64,000 bases of DNA from NCBI RefSeq assembly GCF_900182815.1, contig NZ_FXUA01000002.1:372001-436000 (forward strand), written 5' to 3'. The translations under genes and the position numbers were made by a program. The stretch comes from Algoriphagus winogradskyi (GTDB lineage: Bacteria > Bacteroidota > Bacteroidia > Cytophagales > Cyclobacteriaceae). Below are positions 17,565 through 26,528 of the stretch, piece by piece; the stretch's first letter is position 1, and every line of letters begins with the position of its first letter. The notes beneath the pieces are model-generated. The model saw only the letters and a list, made by a program, of their open reading frames with translations. It was not told the origin of the DNA and did not search any database.

Positions 17565-18705
17565 AGGTAGGTTTGATTCTGACAAAACCAAGCTCATCTT
17601 CTAGATTAATGTAGGAGTAGAGCATGCCGTCTTTGAAGAATGTGAGTGAACCCTTTTCAGAATAGTCCACCTTTTCTTCGTGAAGTTGCGTGAGATCTTT
17701 GTCAAAAATTGTAAGTACAATATCGTAGGTGGCTGAATCGCCAATCATGCGATCGAGTGAAGTACTAAATCTCCAGAATTTCTCATTTTGATCATCGTAA
17801 TGAAACTTGAGGAAATGAATCTCTTTTACTTTTTCCATTGCGAGATCCATTAGCTCTTTATCAGAACCAGCAGTTTTCTGAAAATTACCTTGCTTGGCAT
17901 CGTCGGTAAGTTCAGAGTGGAATGATTTTTTTTCTACGCTGCCATCAGAAATGCTTACTTGATAGATTTCATTATATGCTGTAGTTGAAATAAGAATTTT
18001 GTCCTCAAATGGGAGGTAAAAAACTGTCTCTGAGACAGACGTTTTAGAATCCTCATTAGGTCTAAATACAATTTCAAATTGTTCGATTTTTTCAAAAATA
18101 TCCAGTGGCACTTTTTTTAGTTCCTTGGAATTGAGATTCACTATGGCGAGACCATTTTTGTGGCTATTATCCTGCTTTCCATAGTTGCTAAAGTAGAATT
18201 TTCCATCATCTGACATAAATCCCTCAGGGTATATCTTTTCAACCTCTGACAATGATTCTCCTTTCAATGAGTCTGAAGAAAACCAATACCTACTTTTCTT
18301 ATCCTTCGCTGCATTGAGTTTAATCATGTGAGACCAATTATTCAGGAAGAGTTCGCCGGAGTCAGAGACATGAACCATAGGTATATATGAATTCGCAGCG
18401 TTAATTCCTGTTGGTCCTTCATTTTCCAGCTTTATCACCTCCTTGAGTATTAACTCATCTAGGTCAATAACTTCCAATTCGGGAACGGCGGGGTTGAAAT
18501 TATAGAGTGTTTTCTTATCTGAGCTGAGGGAAGATGAACGTAAAAACTTAGCCAAATAAATAAAATGATCATCGCCTGGATCTACCTGGACTGTGTCTAT
18601 CTCTACCGTGAAGTCCAGATTGGATGAGTTGGTTGATTCTGAGCTGTCTTTTTCACCGCAGGATGCAAGAATAATTAGAGATAAAAATGGTAAGAGTTTT
18701 TTCAT
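17557..18705 (-). CDS. DUF4221-like lipoprotein, array member 5
   Basis: A 382-residue lipoprotein (MKKLLPFLSLIILASC). It bridges the two subgroups: its signal peptide resembles members 6-9, while its tail MLYSYINLEDELGFVRIKPTYE mixes the DELGF wording of members 6-9 with the RIKP tail of members 1-4. Opening VEIDTVQVDPGDDHFIYL and LENEGPTGINA are conserved. It lies six bases after member 6. Function unknown. Confidence 0.86.
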   Translation of the reverse strand: MKKLLPFLSLIILASCGEKDSSESTNSSNLDFTVEIDTVQVDPGDDHFIYLAKFLRSSSLSSDKKTLYNFNPAVPELEVIDLDELILKEVIKLENEGPTGINAANSYIPMVHVSDSGELFLNNWSHMIKLNAAKDKKSRYWFSSDSLKGESLSEVEKIYPEGFMSDDGKFYFSNYGKQDNSHKNGLAIVNLNSKELKKVPLDIFEKIEQFEIVFRPNEDSKTSVSETVFYLPFEDKILISTTAYNEIYQVSISDGSVEKKSFHSELTDDAKQGNFQKTAGSDKELMDLAMEKVKEIHFLKFHYDDQNEKFWRFSTSLDRMIGDSATYDIVLTIFDKDLTQLHEEKVDYSEKGSLTFFKDGMLYSYINLEDELGFVRIKPTYE

Positions 18706-18711
18706 AGTTTA

Positions 18712-19839
18712 TTAAAAATCAAAAGTGAATACAGCAAATCCCAATTCGTCTTCGACATTTACTTGGGAATAGAGCTTTCCATCTTTGAAAAAGCCATTCG
18801 GGGTTTTGGATAATCCTTCCAATCGAGTCTCACCGATTAGTTCCAAATCTTTGGAATAAGCCATAAAGAATATTTCATAATCCTTTGCCCAGCCTTCTTG
18901 ATCAAACCCAATAGCTCTACTTGCAAACCTGAAATAGCGCTGAGACTTTTCATCCCAGATGAAGCTCCAGTAGCTGATTTTTTGGTTTAGCTTTCTTATT
19001 TCTTCTTCAAACTCTGCTCTGCTCCCCACCTTGTTTTTTACCTCTCCTGTTTTTTCTAAGGGCACAAGCTCATGTGGAAATTCCCTATAAAAAAGGCTGT
19101 CTAAACTTGGATTGTAGATGTAGGTGCCATTTCCCACAGTACAGGATATAAGCACAAGCTCATCAAACTGTTGTAGGTGTAGAAATTCACCTTTTTGCTC
19201 GCTATCGCTTCTAACCAAGTATTTATTAGCCCATTTAAACTCTGTGAGCTCTTCCATCTTTTTCCTGTTTTCCAGTGAGTCTATTACAGCAAAATAATGG
19301 TCTCTTATTTCAAAGTTCATCGGCAAAGAATACAAGTTGAGACGCTTTGAGTCCAGAATTACTCTATTTCCAAGGGAGAAAGGCTCGACAGGAAATCCTT
19401 CTACCAATTTGTCTTGATCAAGATTCCAAGTCTTGATTTTCAGGCCTTGGTCAGAAATAATAGAAGGTCGATGTAAGGTTGGGAAAAAGAAGCCACCATC
19501 AGAAAGTGCATAAAAACTAAAGGTATGACCGGGACTGTTTGGACCATCTTTCTCTAGAGAAAAGGAATCTATTAGATTCAGATGGTCCAAATCAATTTTC
19601 TGCATTTTTAAGTTTTTGTAGAAATAGAAAAAGCGGCGGTCTGGCGTTGGAGAGGTATTAAAACCGAAGGAAAAATCTAAAATTTCATCTCCAGTATCCA
19701 CCATCACTGTATCGACCGAATAGGTCATGTTTTCCAGAATATTCTTGGGCTCCTCTACGACAGAAACTTCCTCAGATTTAGGCTTTTCACCACAAGCTGA
19801 AAGTAGCGCAAGAATTGAAATCGTTAAGAGCTTTTTCAT
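18712..19839 (-). CDS. DUF4221-like lipoprotein, array member 6
   Basis: A 375-residue lipoprotein. The ATG at 19839 (MKKLLTISILALLSAC) is chosen over an upstream in-frame start that would run into member 7. It has YSVDTVMVDTGDEILDFSF, LEKDGPNSPGH and the tail KLYSQVNVEDELGFAVFTFDF. It belongs to the second subgroup (6-9), whose C-termini are nearly identical. Four bases separate it from the stop of member 7. Confidence 0.86.
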   Translation of the reverse strand: MKKLLTISILALLSACGEKPKSEEVSVVEEPKNILENMTYSVDTVMVDTGDEILDFSFGFNTSPTPDRRFFYFYKNLKMQKIDLDHLNLIDSFSLEKDGPNSPGHTFSFYALSDGGFFFPTLHRPSIISDQGLKIKTWNLDQDKLVEGFPVEPFSLGNRVILDSKRLNLYSLPMNFEIRDHYFAVIDSLENRKKMEELTEFKWANKYLVRSDSEQKGEFLHLQQFDELVLISCTVGNGTYIYNPSLDSLFYREFPHELVPLEKTGEVKNKVGSRAEFEEEIRKLNQKISYWSFIWDEKSQRYFRFASRAIGFDQEGWAKDYEIFFMAYSKDLELIGETRLEGLSKTPNGFFKDGKLYSQVNVEDELGFAVFTFDF

Positions 19840-19843
19840 GCCT

Positions 19844-20977
19844 CTAAAAATCAAAAGTGAAAACCGCGAAGCCGAGCTCGTCTTCGACATTGACATAGGA
19901 ATAGAGCTTTCCGTCTTTGAAGAAGTAACTTTTGGGAACTTGGTTGAAGTCAGGAATTAGCGTTTCTCCCATTAATTCCAAATCCTCGGAATAAGCCAGT
20001 AAAAAAACCTGGTAAGAAATGGGCTCCAGTTGTTGGTCTCCCAAAACACCTTTGTATGCAAGTCGGTAAAATCTGGAAGTTTCTTCATCCCACATCAATT
20101 TAAGATAGGAGATTTGACTGGCTACTTTTCTATATTCTGCATTGAATTCCTTTTGAGAATACACTTCATTGATGATTTCACCGGTTTTTTCATTTGGAAT
20201 TATTTGATGGTTGAATTCAATATATTCCAGATCATCTGTGGCTGGGTTGTAGCGGTAAACTCCACTTGTGACTGTGCAAGTGATATAAATTTTTTCAAGA
20301 ATAAGTGAAAGAGAGTACTTCTCCATTTCAATGGCTTTGTCATTTTTAGTATTAAAGAAAACTCTAAAATTTCCTGCTTTTTCCAATTCAGGAAGCTTGA
20401 CTACCTTCCCTTTGTTGGTAGTAGCGTTTATTATTGCCAGTTCACGAATACCGGAAGTGTAATTCCCAGGTAAGGAATAAAAAACTCCAGATTTTGGATC
20501 AAAGTGGATTTCATTCAAGAGTGTAAATTCATCGATGTTGCTCGTATGTTCTAGCTCATCGGTTATTAGTTTTAAGTTGGAAATTAATTCTCCTTGCAGA
20601 TTATAAATGGCAGTTTTTGTAACACTGGGGATCATTAATTTTCGATCAGGAAAAAGTTGAAAGATCCCGCCCTTTCCAATTCCGTTAGGCCCTTCCATTT
20701 CAAATGGATATGTTCCTAGGAGTTTCATTTGATCCAGATCTACTTCTTGAAAAGAAAGGCGTCCTCTATCAAAAATGAAAAGTGACTTTTTGTCTTCTGA
20801 TACATCTGAAAAATTTAAACTTAGGGACAGATTAATGAACTCTTCTCCGGAATCCACTACCAAAGTGTCGATAGTGTATGTTAGATTCTCAAGGATATTC
20901 AAGAAAGAGTCTTTTTTGTCTTTTTCAGAACAAGAAAACAGAAGGGCAATCAAAAAAAAGATAGGCAGTTTTTTCAT
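19844..20977 (-). CDS. DUF4221-like lipoprotein, array member 7
   Basis: A 377-residue lipoprotein (MKKLPIFFLIALLFSC). Conserved blocks are LTYTIDTLVVDSGEEFINL, FEMEGPNGIGKGGIF and YFFKDGKLYSYVNVEDELGF. The middle of the protein differs strongly from members 6 and 8, while the last ~25 codons are almost the same at the DNA level, a pattern expected of partial gene conversion. Nine bases separate it from member 8. Function unknown. Confidence 0.86.
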   Translation of the reverse strand: MKKLPIFFLIALLFSCSEKDKKDSFLNILENLTYTIDTLVVDSGEEFINLSLSLNFSDVSEDKKSLFIFDRGRLSFQEVDLDQMKLLGTYPFEMEGPNGIGKGGIFQLFPDRKLMIPSVTKTAIYNLQGELISNLKLITDELEHTSNIDEFTLLNEIHFDPKSGVFYSLPGNYTSGIRELAIINATTNKGKVVKLPELEKAGNFRVFFNTKNDKAIEMEKYSLSLILEKIYITCTVTSGVYRYNPATDDLEYIEFNHQIIPNEKTGEIINEVYSQKEFNAEYRKVASQISYLKLMWDEETSRFYRLAYKGVLGDQQLEPISYQVFLLAYSEDLELMGETLIPDFNQVPKSYFFKDGKLYSYVNVEDELGFAVFTFDF

Positions 20978-20986
20978 TGAGGAATT

Positions 20987-22126
20987 TTAAAAATCAAAAG
21001 TGAATACTGCGAAGCCGAGCTCGTCTTCTACATTGACATAGGAGTAGAGCTTGCCGTCTTTGAAGAAGGGAGAGGAAGGAATCAGGTCAATATCCTCTAG
21101 AAATTTTTCTCCAATCAACTTCAACTCAGCATCGTAAGCGAAGAGATACACTTCCGCTTTTGCTGGAGATTCTTCATTTTCTTTTGGGAGTAATTTTCTG
21201 CCAAATCTGAAAAATCTTTGGCTATTATCGTCCCATAGCAATTTCTCAAATCCTATCTGACTGGAGGCTTTCTCCATTTCGCTTCTCCACTCATCTTCCG
21301 AGGATACTTTGTTTTTGATACTACCTGTTTTGGCTGAGGGAACTAGCTGATGAGGAAAAGTGATGAGTTGCAAGGAGTCTCTTTGGTAGTCATATCTATA
21401 TATATCCGAGGTAACAGAAGTATTGATAAAAAGGTATCCTTCTATTTCCTGAAGACGCACTTCTTCTATGTAGATAGACATCATTTTGTCACTTTGGAGC
21501 AAAATCCTGAATTCTGAAGCTTTGTCCATCGCTGGAATATCAATGATTTTTCCTGAGCGGCTTGCTAGGTCTAGCACAGCTAAGTCTCTGGATCCTTCCA
21601 TGAAATTTCCGGGAAGGGAAAATAATAACTTACCATCCGCTGAGGAGGTGAGGTTATTATTCATGGGAGATTCACCTTCTAAGTCTATTCCCTCGAAATC
21701 AGTAGGCTTGAGCTTGAGATCTTCGGTTTTGACTCCATTTCTATCGTAGATACCTGAAGTTTGAAAGCTTGAAAACAAAAACCTTTCTCTGTCAAGCTTT
21801 TGCATAGTTCCCACGTATTGACCTATGCCATTCGGGCCTTCCACTTCGAAGGGCAGAAATTCCTCTAATTTCAATTGGTCTAAATTGACGATGGCAACTT
21901 GATGTTCCTTCTGGGTAAAAAGGTATAGTTTACTTTTATTGTCTGAAAGGCTTGAAAGTCTCAATCCTCCAGATAAGTCTATGATCTCCTCCCCTGGATC
22001 CACCACCACCGTATCCACAGAGTAGGTCAGGTTTTCGAGGATATTTTTCTGTTCTGTGGATTCGGATTCTTTCCCACCGCATGATGCAAGTAGGATTAGC
22101 AAGGAAATCGTAAGTAGCTTTTTCAT
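20987..22126 (-). CDS. DUF4221-like lipoprotein, array member 8
   Basis: A 379-residue lipoprotein (MKKLLTISLLILLASC). It carries LTYSVDTVVVDPGEEIIDL, FEVEGPNGIGQYVG and the tail FFKDGKLYSYVNVEDELGFA. The GQYVxxxQ wording after the GPNGIG turn is shared only with member 9, which makes these two the closest pair. Five bases separate it from member 9. Confidence 0.86.
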   Translation of the reverse strand: MKKLLTISLLILLASCGGKESESTEQKNILENLTYSVDTVVVDPGEEIIDLSGGLRLSSLSDNKSKLYLFTQKEHQVAIVNLDQLKLEEFLPFEVEGPNGIGQYVGTMQKLDRERFLFSSFQTSGIYDRNGVKTEDLKLKPTDFEGIDLEGESPMNNNLTSSADGKLLFSLPGNFMEGSRDLAVLDLASRSGKIIDIPAMDKASEFRILLQSDKMMSIYIEEVRLQEIEGYLFINTSVTSDIYRYDYQRDSLQLITFPHQLVPSAKTGSIKNKVSSEDEWRSEMEKASSQIGFEKLLWDDNSQRFFRFGRKLLPKENEESPAKAEVYLFAYDAELKLIGEKFLEDIDLIPSSPFFKDGKLYSYVNVEDELGFAVFTFDF

Positions 22127-22131
22127 GGTTT

Positions 22132-23274
22132 TTAAAAATTAAATGTGAATACAGCAAAGCCTAGCTCGTCTTCTACGTTGACATAGGAATAGAGCTTGCC
22201 GTCTTTGAAAAAGGGAAAGTCCGGCACATAGTTTAATGACACCATTTTTTGCTCTCCAATTAGATTAAGGTTTCTATCGTAAGCAAAGAGAAAAATATCC
22301 AAACCTCTACTGGATGCTCCGCCATTGTCTGGCGGCAGAACATTACCAAATCGGAAATATTGTCCTCGAGAATCATCCCATAACAATTCATTAAAATGAA
22401 TCTGACTGGATACCTTTCCCATTTCGGTCTGAAACTCCTCCATTGAATTAACCTTTTGCTTCACTGCTCCTTCTTTTTTTGCGGCTACCAGTTTATGAGG
22501 AAATGATTTCTCTGAAATCGATTCAGTTTGGGGATCAACAATATAAATCCCACTAGTGACGGAATTCCACAAGATTACATTTCCATCAATCTCTGAAAGT
22601 CCAATCTCAGGCAAATAAGCTGTGGAACCCTCATTTGAATTGTATATAATAGTGAATTTTGAAATTTGGTTTAATTCTGGCAACGGTATTACTCTTCCAG
22701 ATAAATCCGGAGTTTTGGCCATCAAAAATCGTCTTTCCCCCTCCCAAAAAGTGCCAGGAATTGCGAATATTTTTTCTCGATTCTGAGTTACCAGAAGATT
22801 TTGGGCTGCATTTGGCTCTAATTCGACAGTTAGACTGTCAATTTTCGAAGATTCTAATTTGATTGAAACTTCCTTTTCTCCCTTCAGACTAAAAATGCCA
22901 TTATTTTGATAAGAAACGATCAGAAGTCGGTCATCACTTAGAGATTGAATGCTTGATACATATTGCCCTGTCCCGTTTGGACCTTCCTTTTCAAATTGAG
23001 TAGATTCCTCTAATTGAAGTCTATCCAGATCAATAGTTTGAAGAATTTGATTGGTTCTGTCAAAAATGTAAAGCTTGTTTTTCTGAGAATTTACCGTTCC
23101 TAGGTTTAAGCCATTCCTTAAATTGATAAGGTTATCACCACTATCTACTAGCACCGTATCCACGGAGTAAGTGAGATCTTCAAGAATATTGTCCGGATTA
23201 GTGTTTTCAGAACTGCCTTTGTCTCCGCAGGAAGCGAGGAGAATGAGAGATAGTACAGGAAATAGTTTCTTCAT
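22132..23274 (-). CDS. DUF4221-like lipoprotein, array member 9
   Basis: A 380-residue lipoprotein (MKKLFPVLSLILLASC). Blocks are LTYSVDTVLVDSGDNLINL, FEKEGPNGTGQYVSS and FFKDGKLYSYVNVEDELGF. Its lipobox region (GDKGSSENTNPDN) is close to that of member 5 (GEKDSSESTNSSN), which hints at exchange of the 5-prime end. Five bases separate it from member 10. Function unknown. Confidence 0.86.
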   Translation of the reverse strand: MKKLFPVLSLILLASCGDKGSSENTNPDNILEDLTYSVDTVLVDSGDNLINLRNGLNLGTVNSQKNKLYIFDRTNQILQTIDLDRLQLEESTQFEKEGPNGTGQYVSSIQSLSDDRLLIVSYQNNGIFSLKGEKEVSIKLESSKIDSLTVELEPNAAQNLLVTQNREKIFAIPGTFWEGERRFLMAKTPDLSGRVIPLPELNQISKFTIIYNSNEGSTAYLPEIGLSEIDGNVILWNSVTSGIYIVDPQTESISEKSFPHKLVAAKKEGAVKQKVNSMEEFQTEMGKVSSQIHFNELLWDDSRGQYFRFGNVLPPDNGGASSRGLDIFLFAYDRNLNLIGEQKMVSLNYVPDFPFFKDGKLYSYVNVEDELGFAVFTFNF

Positions 23275-23279
23275 GTTGG

Positions 23280-24422
23280 TTAAAAATTAAAGGTGTAGAC
23301 AATAAATGCAGGGTTTTCATCGACTACCCACTCCATATAGAGTTTGTTGTCTCTGGCAAAACCGTAAGTAGGCATGAAGTCCAAACCCTGGACTTCGGTT
23401 TCTCCAGTCAGGTTAAAATCTTTATCATAGGTAAATAGATAAGTGTCTGACGAATATGTTTTAGTTACTTCATTCAACTCCCTGTTCATTTCACCCATTC
23501 TGAAATAAATCTGATGCTTTTCGTTCCAGAAAAATTGAGAAAAACTGATTTGCTTACGGATCTCATTCATCACCTCTCTACGTCTTTCATTTGAATCAAC
23601 TTCGGGAGGAAATTCTCCTGTCTTTGCCTTTGGTACCAGCTGATGAGGAAAGGTCACTAGTCGCAAGGAATCGCTGACTTGATCATAGAAATAGATATCT
23701 GAGGTAGCACCGCTATCTATGATAAAATGCCCGTTGATTATATAAAGTCTCTGATTTTCACCTGAGGAAATGGCTCCATTTCCTTGTTTGAAAAGCACCC
23801 TAAAATTTTTGGTCAATTCTAAGGCTGGAAGCTTGAGGAATTTGCCGCTCTTATCTTCCAAATTCAGAATTGCAAGACCTTCTGCTGTTCCCAAATTCTG
23901 ATTAGGTAAAGTCAATACTGTTTTTTGGTCAGGACTGATTTGTATGGAGTTTCCCAGCTCAAAAGGAAATTCAGGATCAAGGCCAGTGTAATCTTCTGGT
24001 TTTAGAGAGATAGATTTTACTTTTTCTCCAGTCTTTTTGAATACACCAGCTTGATTAGAATTTGCGAAAAATAGTTCAGTTTCATTGAGATTCTGCATGT
24101 AGTTTAAATACATAGGAATCATATTTGGCCCGTCTTTTTCAAATTTGTGGCGATTCACAAGTTTCATCGCATTCAGGTCGATTTCGTGAACTTCAAACTC
24201 AGGCTCAAAATAGGTGAAGACATGATCGCTGGACTCACTCAACTCAAATTTGTAATAAGCCCCCGGCATGAAGAGTTCATCTCCGACGTCCACCATTACA
24301 GTGTCAACAGAGAAAGAGAAGTTTTCAAGTAGGCTCGTGGTGGTGGAGGATTCTGAGTTGTTCTTGGTTTCGCAGGAAGAAAATGAAATAATAAGTGCTA
24401 ATGGAAAAAATAGTCGCTTCAT
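23280..24422 (-). CDS. DUF4221-like lipoprotein, array member 10 (promoter-proximal)
   Basis: A 380-residue lipoprotein (MKRLFFPLALIISFSSC), first gene of the array in transcription order. It keeps FSFSVDTVMVDVGDELF, FEKDGPNMIPMY and an extended FPHQLVPKAKTGE block shared with members 8 and 9, but its C-terminus is the most divergent: KLYMEWVVDENPAFIVYTFNF replaces the VEDELGFAV signature. The array promoter should lie just upstream of 24422; I find no convincing TAnnTTTG element there. Confidence 0.85.
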   Translation of the reverse strand: MKRLFFPLALIISFSSCETKNNSESSTTTSLLENFSFSVDTVMVDVGDELFMPGAYYKFELSESSDHVFTYFEPEFEVHEIDLNAMKLVNRHKFEKDGPNMIPMYLNYMQNLNETELFFANSNQAGVFKKTGEKVKSISLKPEDYTGLDPEFPFELGNSIQISPDQKTVLTLPNQNLGTAEGLAILNLEDKSGKFLKLPALELTKNFRVLFKQGNGAISSGENQRLYIINGHFIIDSGATSDIYFYDQVSDSLRLVTFPHQLVPKAKTGEFPPEVDSNERRREVMNEIRKQISFSQFFWNEKHQIYFRMGEMNRELNEVTKTYSSDTYLFTYDKDFNLTGETEVQGLDFMPTYGFARDNKLYMEWVVDENPAFIVYTFNF

Positions 24423-24599
24423 TTACAGTAGGGTTAGCTATAAAACTAAAAAAACTGTAAATGAAAACCGACCCCCAAATGTTAATTAATCAAAAATTTA
24501 GTGGGATATGGCAATAAAATGGGGTGTGATATTTATGATCTGGAAACCATAAGTATGTGTGATTTAAATTTGCCTTCAGCGTATAGTTTCTTTTTTTAG

Positions 24600-24905
24600 T
24601 AAAGTGAAGCCTTGTAAATAAAAGTTCCGCCCCTTCAGGGCTACTTAACTAACTCATTGCAAGCTACAATGCACTTCGTACAGGGTCATGAATGGTTTGG
24701 CTCCTTCGGAGCTGGCTGAGGATTAGTTCTTATGTTTTCAAGATAAACAGATTATGATGTTTCCACAGAAAGATTTGCAACCTCATAATTTCTTGGATGA
24801 CCCAATTTATTCAAAAAAAATCCGAAGGATTGTGACTTTTCATAACCCTCGGCAAAGCCGGGGGTATTTCGGTAGGACTTGTAAGATAGCCCCAATGGGG
24901 CGAAA
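24600..24905. repeat. Palindrome-rich 500-base gene-free region (REP-like cluster)
   Basis: The gap 24423-24927 contains no supportable gene. Its right part holds several short palindromes in series: CGCCCCTTCAGGGC-type, GGCTCCTTCGGAGCTG, CCCTCGGCAAAGCCGGGGG and GCCCCAATGGGGC. They are GC-rich against an AT-rich background and are spaced irregularly over about 280 bases. This looks like a mosaic of REP-like or decayed mobile hairpins. The left part (24423-24560) presumably holds the promoter of the lipoprotein array. Confidence 0.5.
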
Positions 24906-24927
24906 CTAGTGTCTCTCTACTATTCCC

Positions 24928-25233
24928 CTAATCCACCGATTCCATCAAAGTGCGGAAAGGCATTGCCTTTTCGCCGTACCTAGCCTGTGTTTCGTAGCGA
25001 AGCGCATTCGCAAAGCGGCTTTCGTATTCAATGAGCTTGCGGGTGTTTTCAGCAAAAAACTGGACAGCATAATTCGTTACACTGTCATCTGGACTATTGA
25101 GCAGCCTGAAGAATTTATGTTCTAAGAATAGACCTGTGGCGAAAATATCAGGGATATGAGTGCCTCTCATCCACTGGACAAAATCCTCTTCGATGTCGTT
25201 GGTTACAGTAAAAGTGATGTTGTAAAGAATCAT
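24928..25233 (-). CDS. DUF4286 family protein
   Basis: A 101-residue soluble protein matching the small DUF4286 family of Bacteroidota: MILYNITFTVTNDIEEDFVQWM, HIPDIFATGLF, and ALRYETQARYGEKAMPFRTLM. Family function is unknown. The fold is probably a ferredoxin-like alpha/beta dimer similar to other DabB-like domains. It is divergent from the carotenoid locus with 111 bases between. Confidence 0.82.
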   Translation of the reverse strand: MILYNITFTVTNDIEEDFVQWMRGTHIPDIFATGLFLEHKFFRLLNSPDDSVTNYAVQFFAENTRKLIEYESRFANALRYETQARYGEKAMPFRTLMESVD

Positions 25234-25344
25234 ATCAGGGGATTTTGGAAGGAATTTCGTTTTTTTGCAAACAGATTTGAGATTCCAAAGTTAGGAATCC
25301 AAACCCGAAAAAGTGAATAATCATCCATCAAAGCACCCTAATAA

Positions 25345-26013
25345 ATGCACAAAATAGCCAAGGCACCTCCAGAGGCACAAAATAAAAGCGTGATTATTGC
25401 GAAGGTAGTAATAGTGGCGCTCTATGCAGTGGGTGCTATAGGATTGAGTTTGCCAGAATACCGCGAATATTTTCTGATGCTTACTCCAGCGCAGCTGATT
25501 GTTACCTTGCTGTTGGTTTTGGGATTTCATCGAGGGTGGGCTGAGGCTTTCCCGATTTTCGCAGCCGTTGCTTTTTGGATTGGTTTTGGAGCAGAACTCA
25601 TAGGAATTCATACCGGTTATATTTTCGGAGATTATGTCTATGGTCCTACACTTGGCCCTATGCTGTGGCAGGTTCCAATAGTGATTGGGATCAACTGGTT
25701 TTTACTAGTTTACCTTACAGGGGCAGTATTCTATAAGGTTACAGACAATGATGTGTTTGCTGCCTTCCTCGGCGCAGGTGCAATGACTGTGGTCGATTAT
25801 ATCATGGAGCCTGTAGCGGTAGCGTTGGATTTTTGGTATTGGAAATCGGATGTTATTCCTACAAGTAACTACCTGACTTGGTTTGTAGTAGCCTTTTTGA
25901 TTCATTTGATTTATAGAAAAGGCAATTTTGAAAAAGGTAATCCCTTAGCGGCATTGATGCTTACCGCGATGATACTTTTTTTTACAATTCTTAATTTCAC
26001 ATTGGGTGTTTAA
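25345..26013 (+). CDS. cruF: CruF-like carotenoid 1',2'-hydratase (DUF422 family)
   Basis: A 222-residue polytopic membrane protein with about seven helices. The signature VDYIMEPVAVALDFWYW matches the carotenoid hydratase / DUF422 family (CruF and bisanhydrobacterioruberin hydratase). CruF-type enzymes add water to the psi end of gamma-carotene-like substrates to give a 1'-hydroxyl group, a step needed for saproxanthin or flexixanthin. The next gene is the hydroxylase crtZ after 72 bases. Assignment to the family is firm, the exact substrate is inferred from pathway context. Confidence 0.82.
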   Translation: MHKIAKAPPEAQNKSVIIAKVVIVALYAVGAIGLSLPEYREYFLMLTPAQLIVTLLLVLGFHRGWAEAFPIFAAVAFWIGFGAELIGIHTGYIFGDYVYGPTLGPMLWQVPIVIGINWFLLVYLTGAVFYKVTDNDVFAAFLGAGAMTVVDYIMEPVAVALDFWYWKSDVIPTSNYLTWFVVAFLIHLIYRKGNFEKGNPLAALMLTAMILFFTILNFTLGV

Positions 26014-26050
26014 TTTTTCTATCAAAGTGGCCGTTTATTTTGACAGATCC

Positions 26051-26058
26051 TTAAACAA
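26051..26058. promoter_or_regulatory. TTAAACAA operator candidate before crtZ
   Basis: One copy of the same octamer that occurs five times before the ECF sigma gene, 27 bases before the crtZ start. Likely a binding site for the CarH-like regulator encoded two genes downstream, giving feedback on its own operon. Confidence 0.5.
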
Positions 26059-26085
26059 AAATTCACCACTAAGGTTATTACAAAG

Positions 26086-26523
26086 ATGATTGAAGCGATA
26101 GGGTTCAGCATTTTAGGTTTTGTCTTGATGGAATTGTCAGGCTGGGCAATTCATAAATTCCTAATGCATGGTCCGTTGTGGTCGATTCATAAAACACACC
26201 ATGAACATTCAGATTCATTTTTTGAACTGAATGATTTATTTTCTCTTTTGTTTGGAAGCATTGCTGTAGCGCTGATTCTCCTTGGAGTTGAAGAGTTTGA
26301 CTATAGGTTTTGGTTAGGCATAGGGATAAGTATATATGGTATGTTGTATTTCTTTCTACATGATGTGCTTATTCATCGTAGATTGAAATGGCTCGATCGA
26401 CCTCGCAACGGCTTTTTAAAAGGTATATTTGCAGCACACCAAGCTCATCATCACAGTAGAAAAAGGGACGGAGCAGTTTCGTTTGGGCTGTTTTTGGTGC
26501 CGAAGAAATATTTTAAGAAATAA
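26086..26523 (+). CDS. crtZ: Beta-carotene 3-hydroxylase CrtZ
   Basis: Membrane non-heme di-iron hydroxylase that adds the 3-hydroxyl to beta-ionone rings. The 145-residue protein has the histidine clusters HKFLMHG, HKTHHEHSD, HDVLIHRR and HQAHHHSRKRDG of the fatty acid hydroxylase superfamily and the short length usual for bacterial CrtZ. It is five bases upstream of the carH-like gene and shares an operator-like motif with the main crt operon. Confidence 0.92.
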   Translation: MIEAIGFSILGFVLMELSGWAIHKFLMHGPLWSIHKTHHEHSDSFFELNDLFSLLFGSIAVALILLGVEEFDYRFWLGIGISIYGMLYFFLHDVLIHRRLKWLDRPRNGFLKGIFAAHQAHHHSRKRDGAVSFGLFLVPKKYFKK

Positions 26524-26528
26524 GAAAG

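Noticed and set aside
25321..25611. Minus-strand open frame opposite the cruF-like gene
   Set aside because: Shadow of a clear membrane protein family gene.
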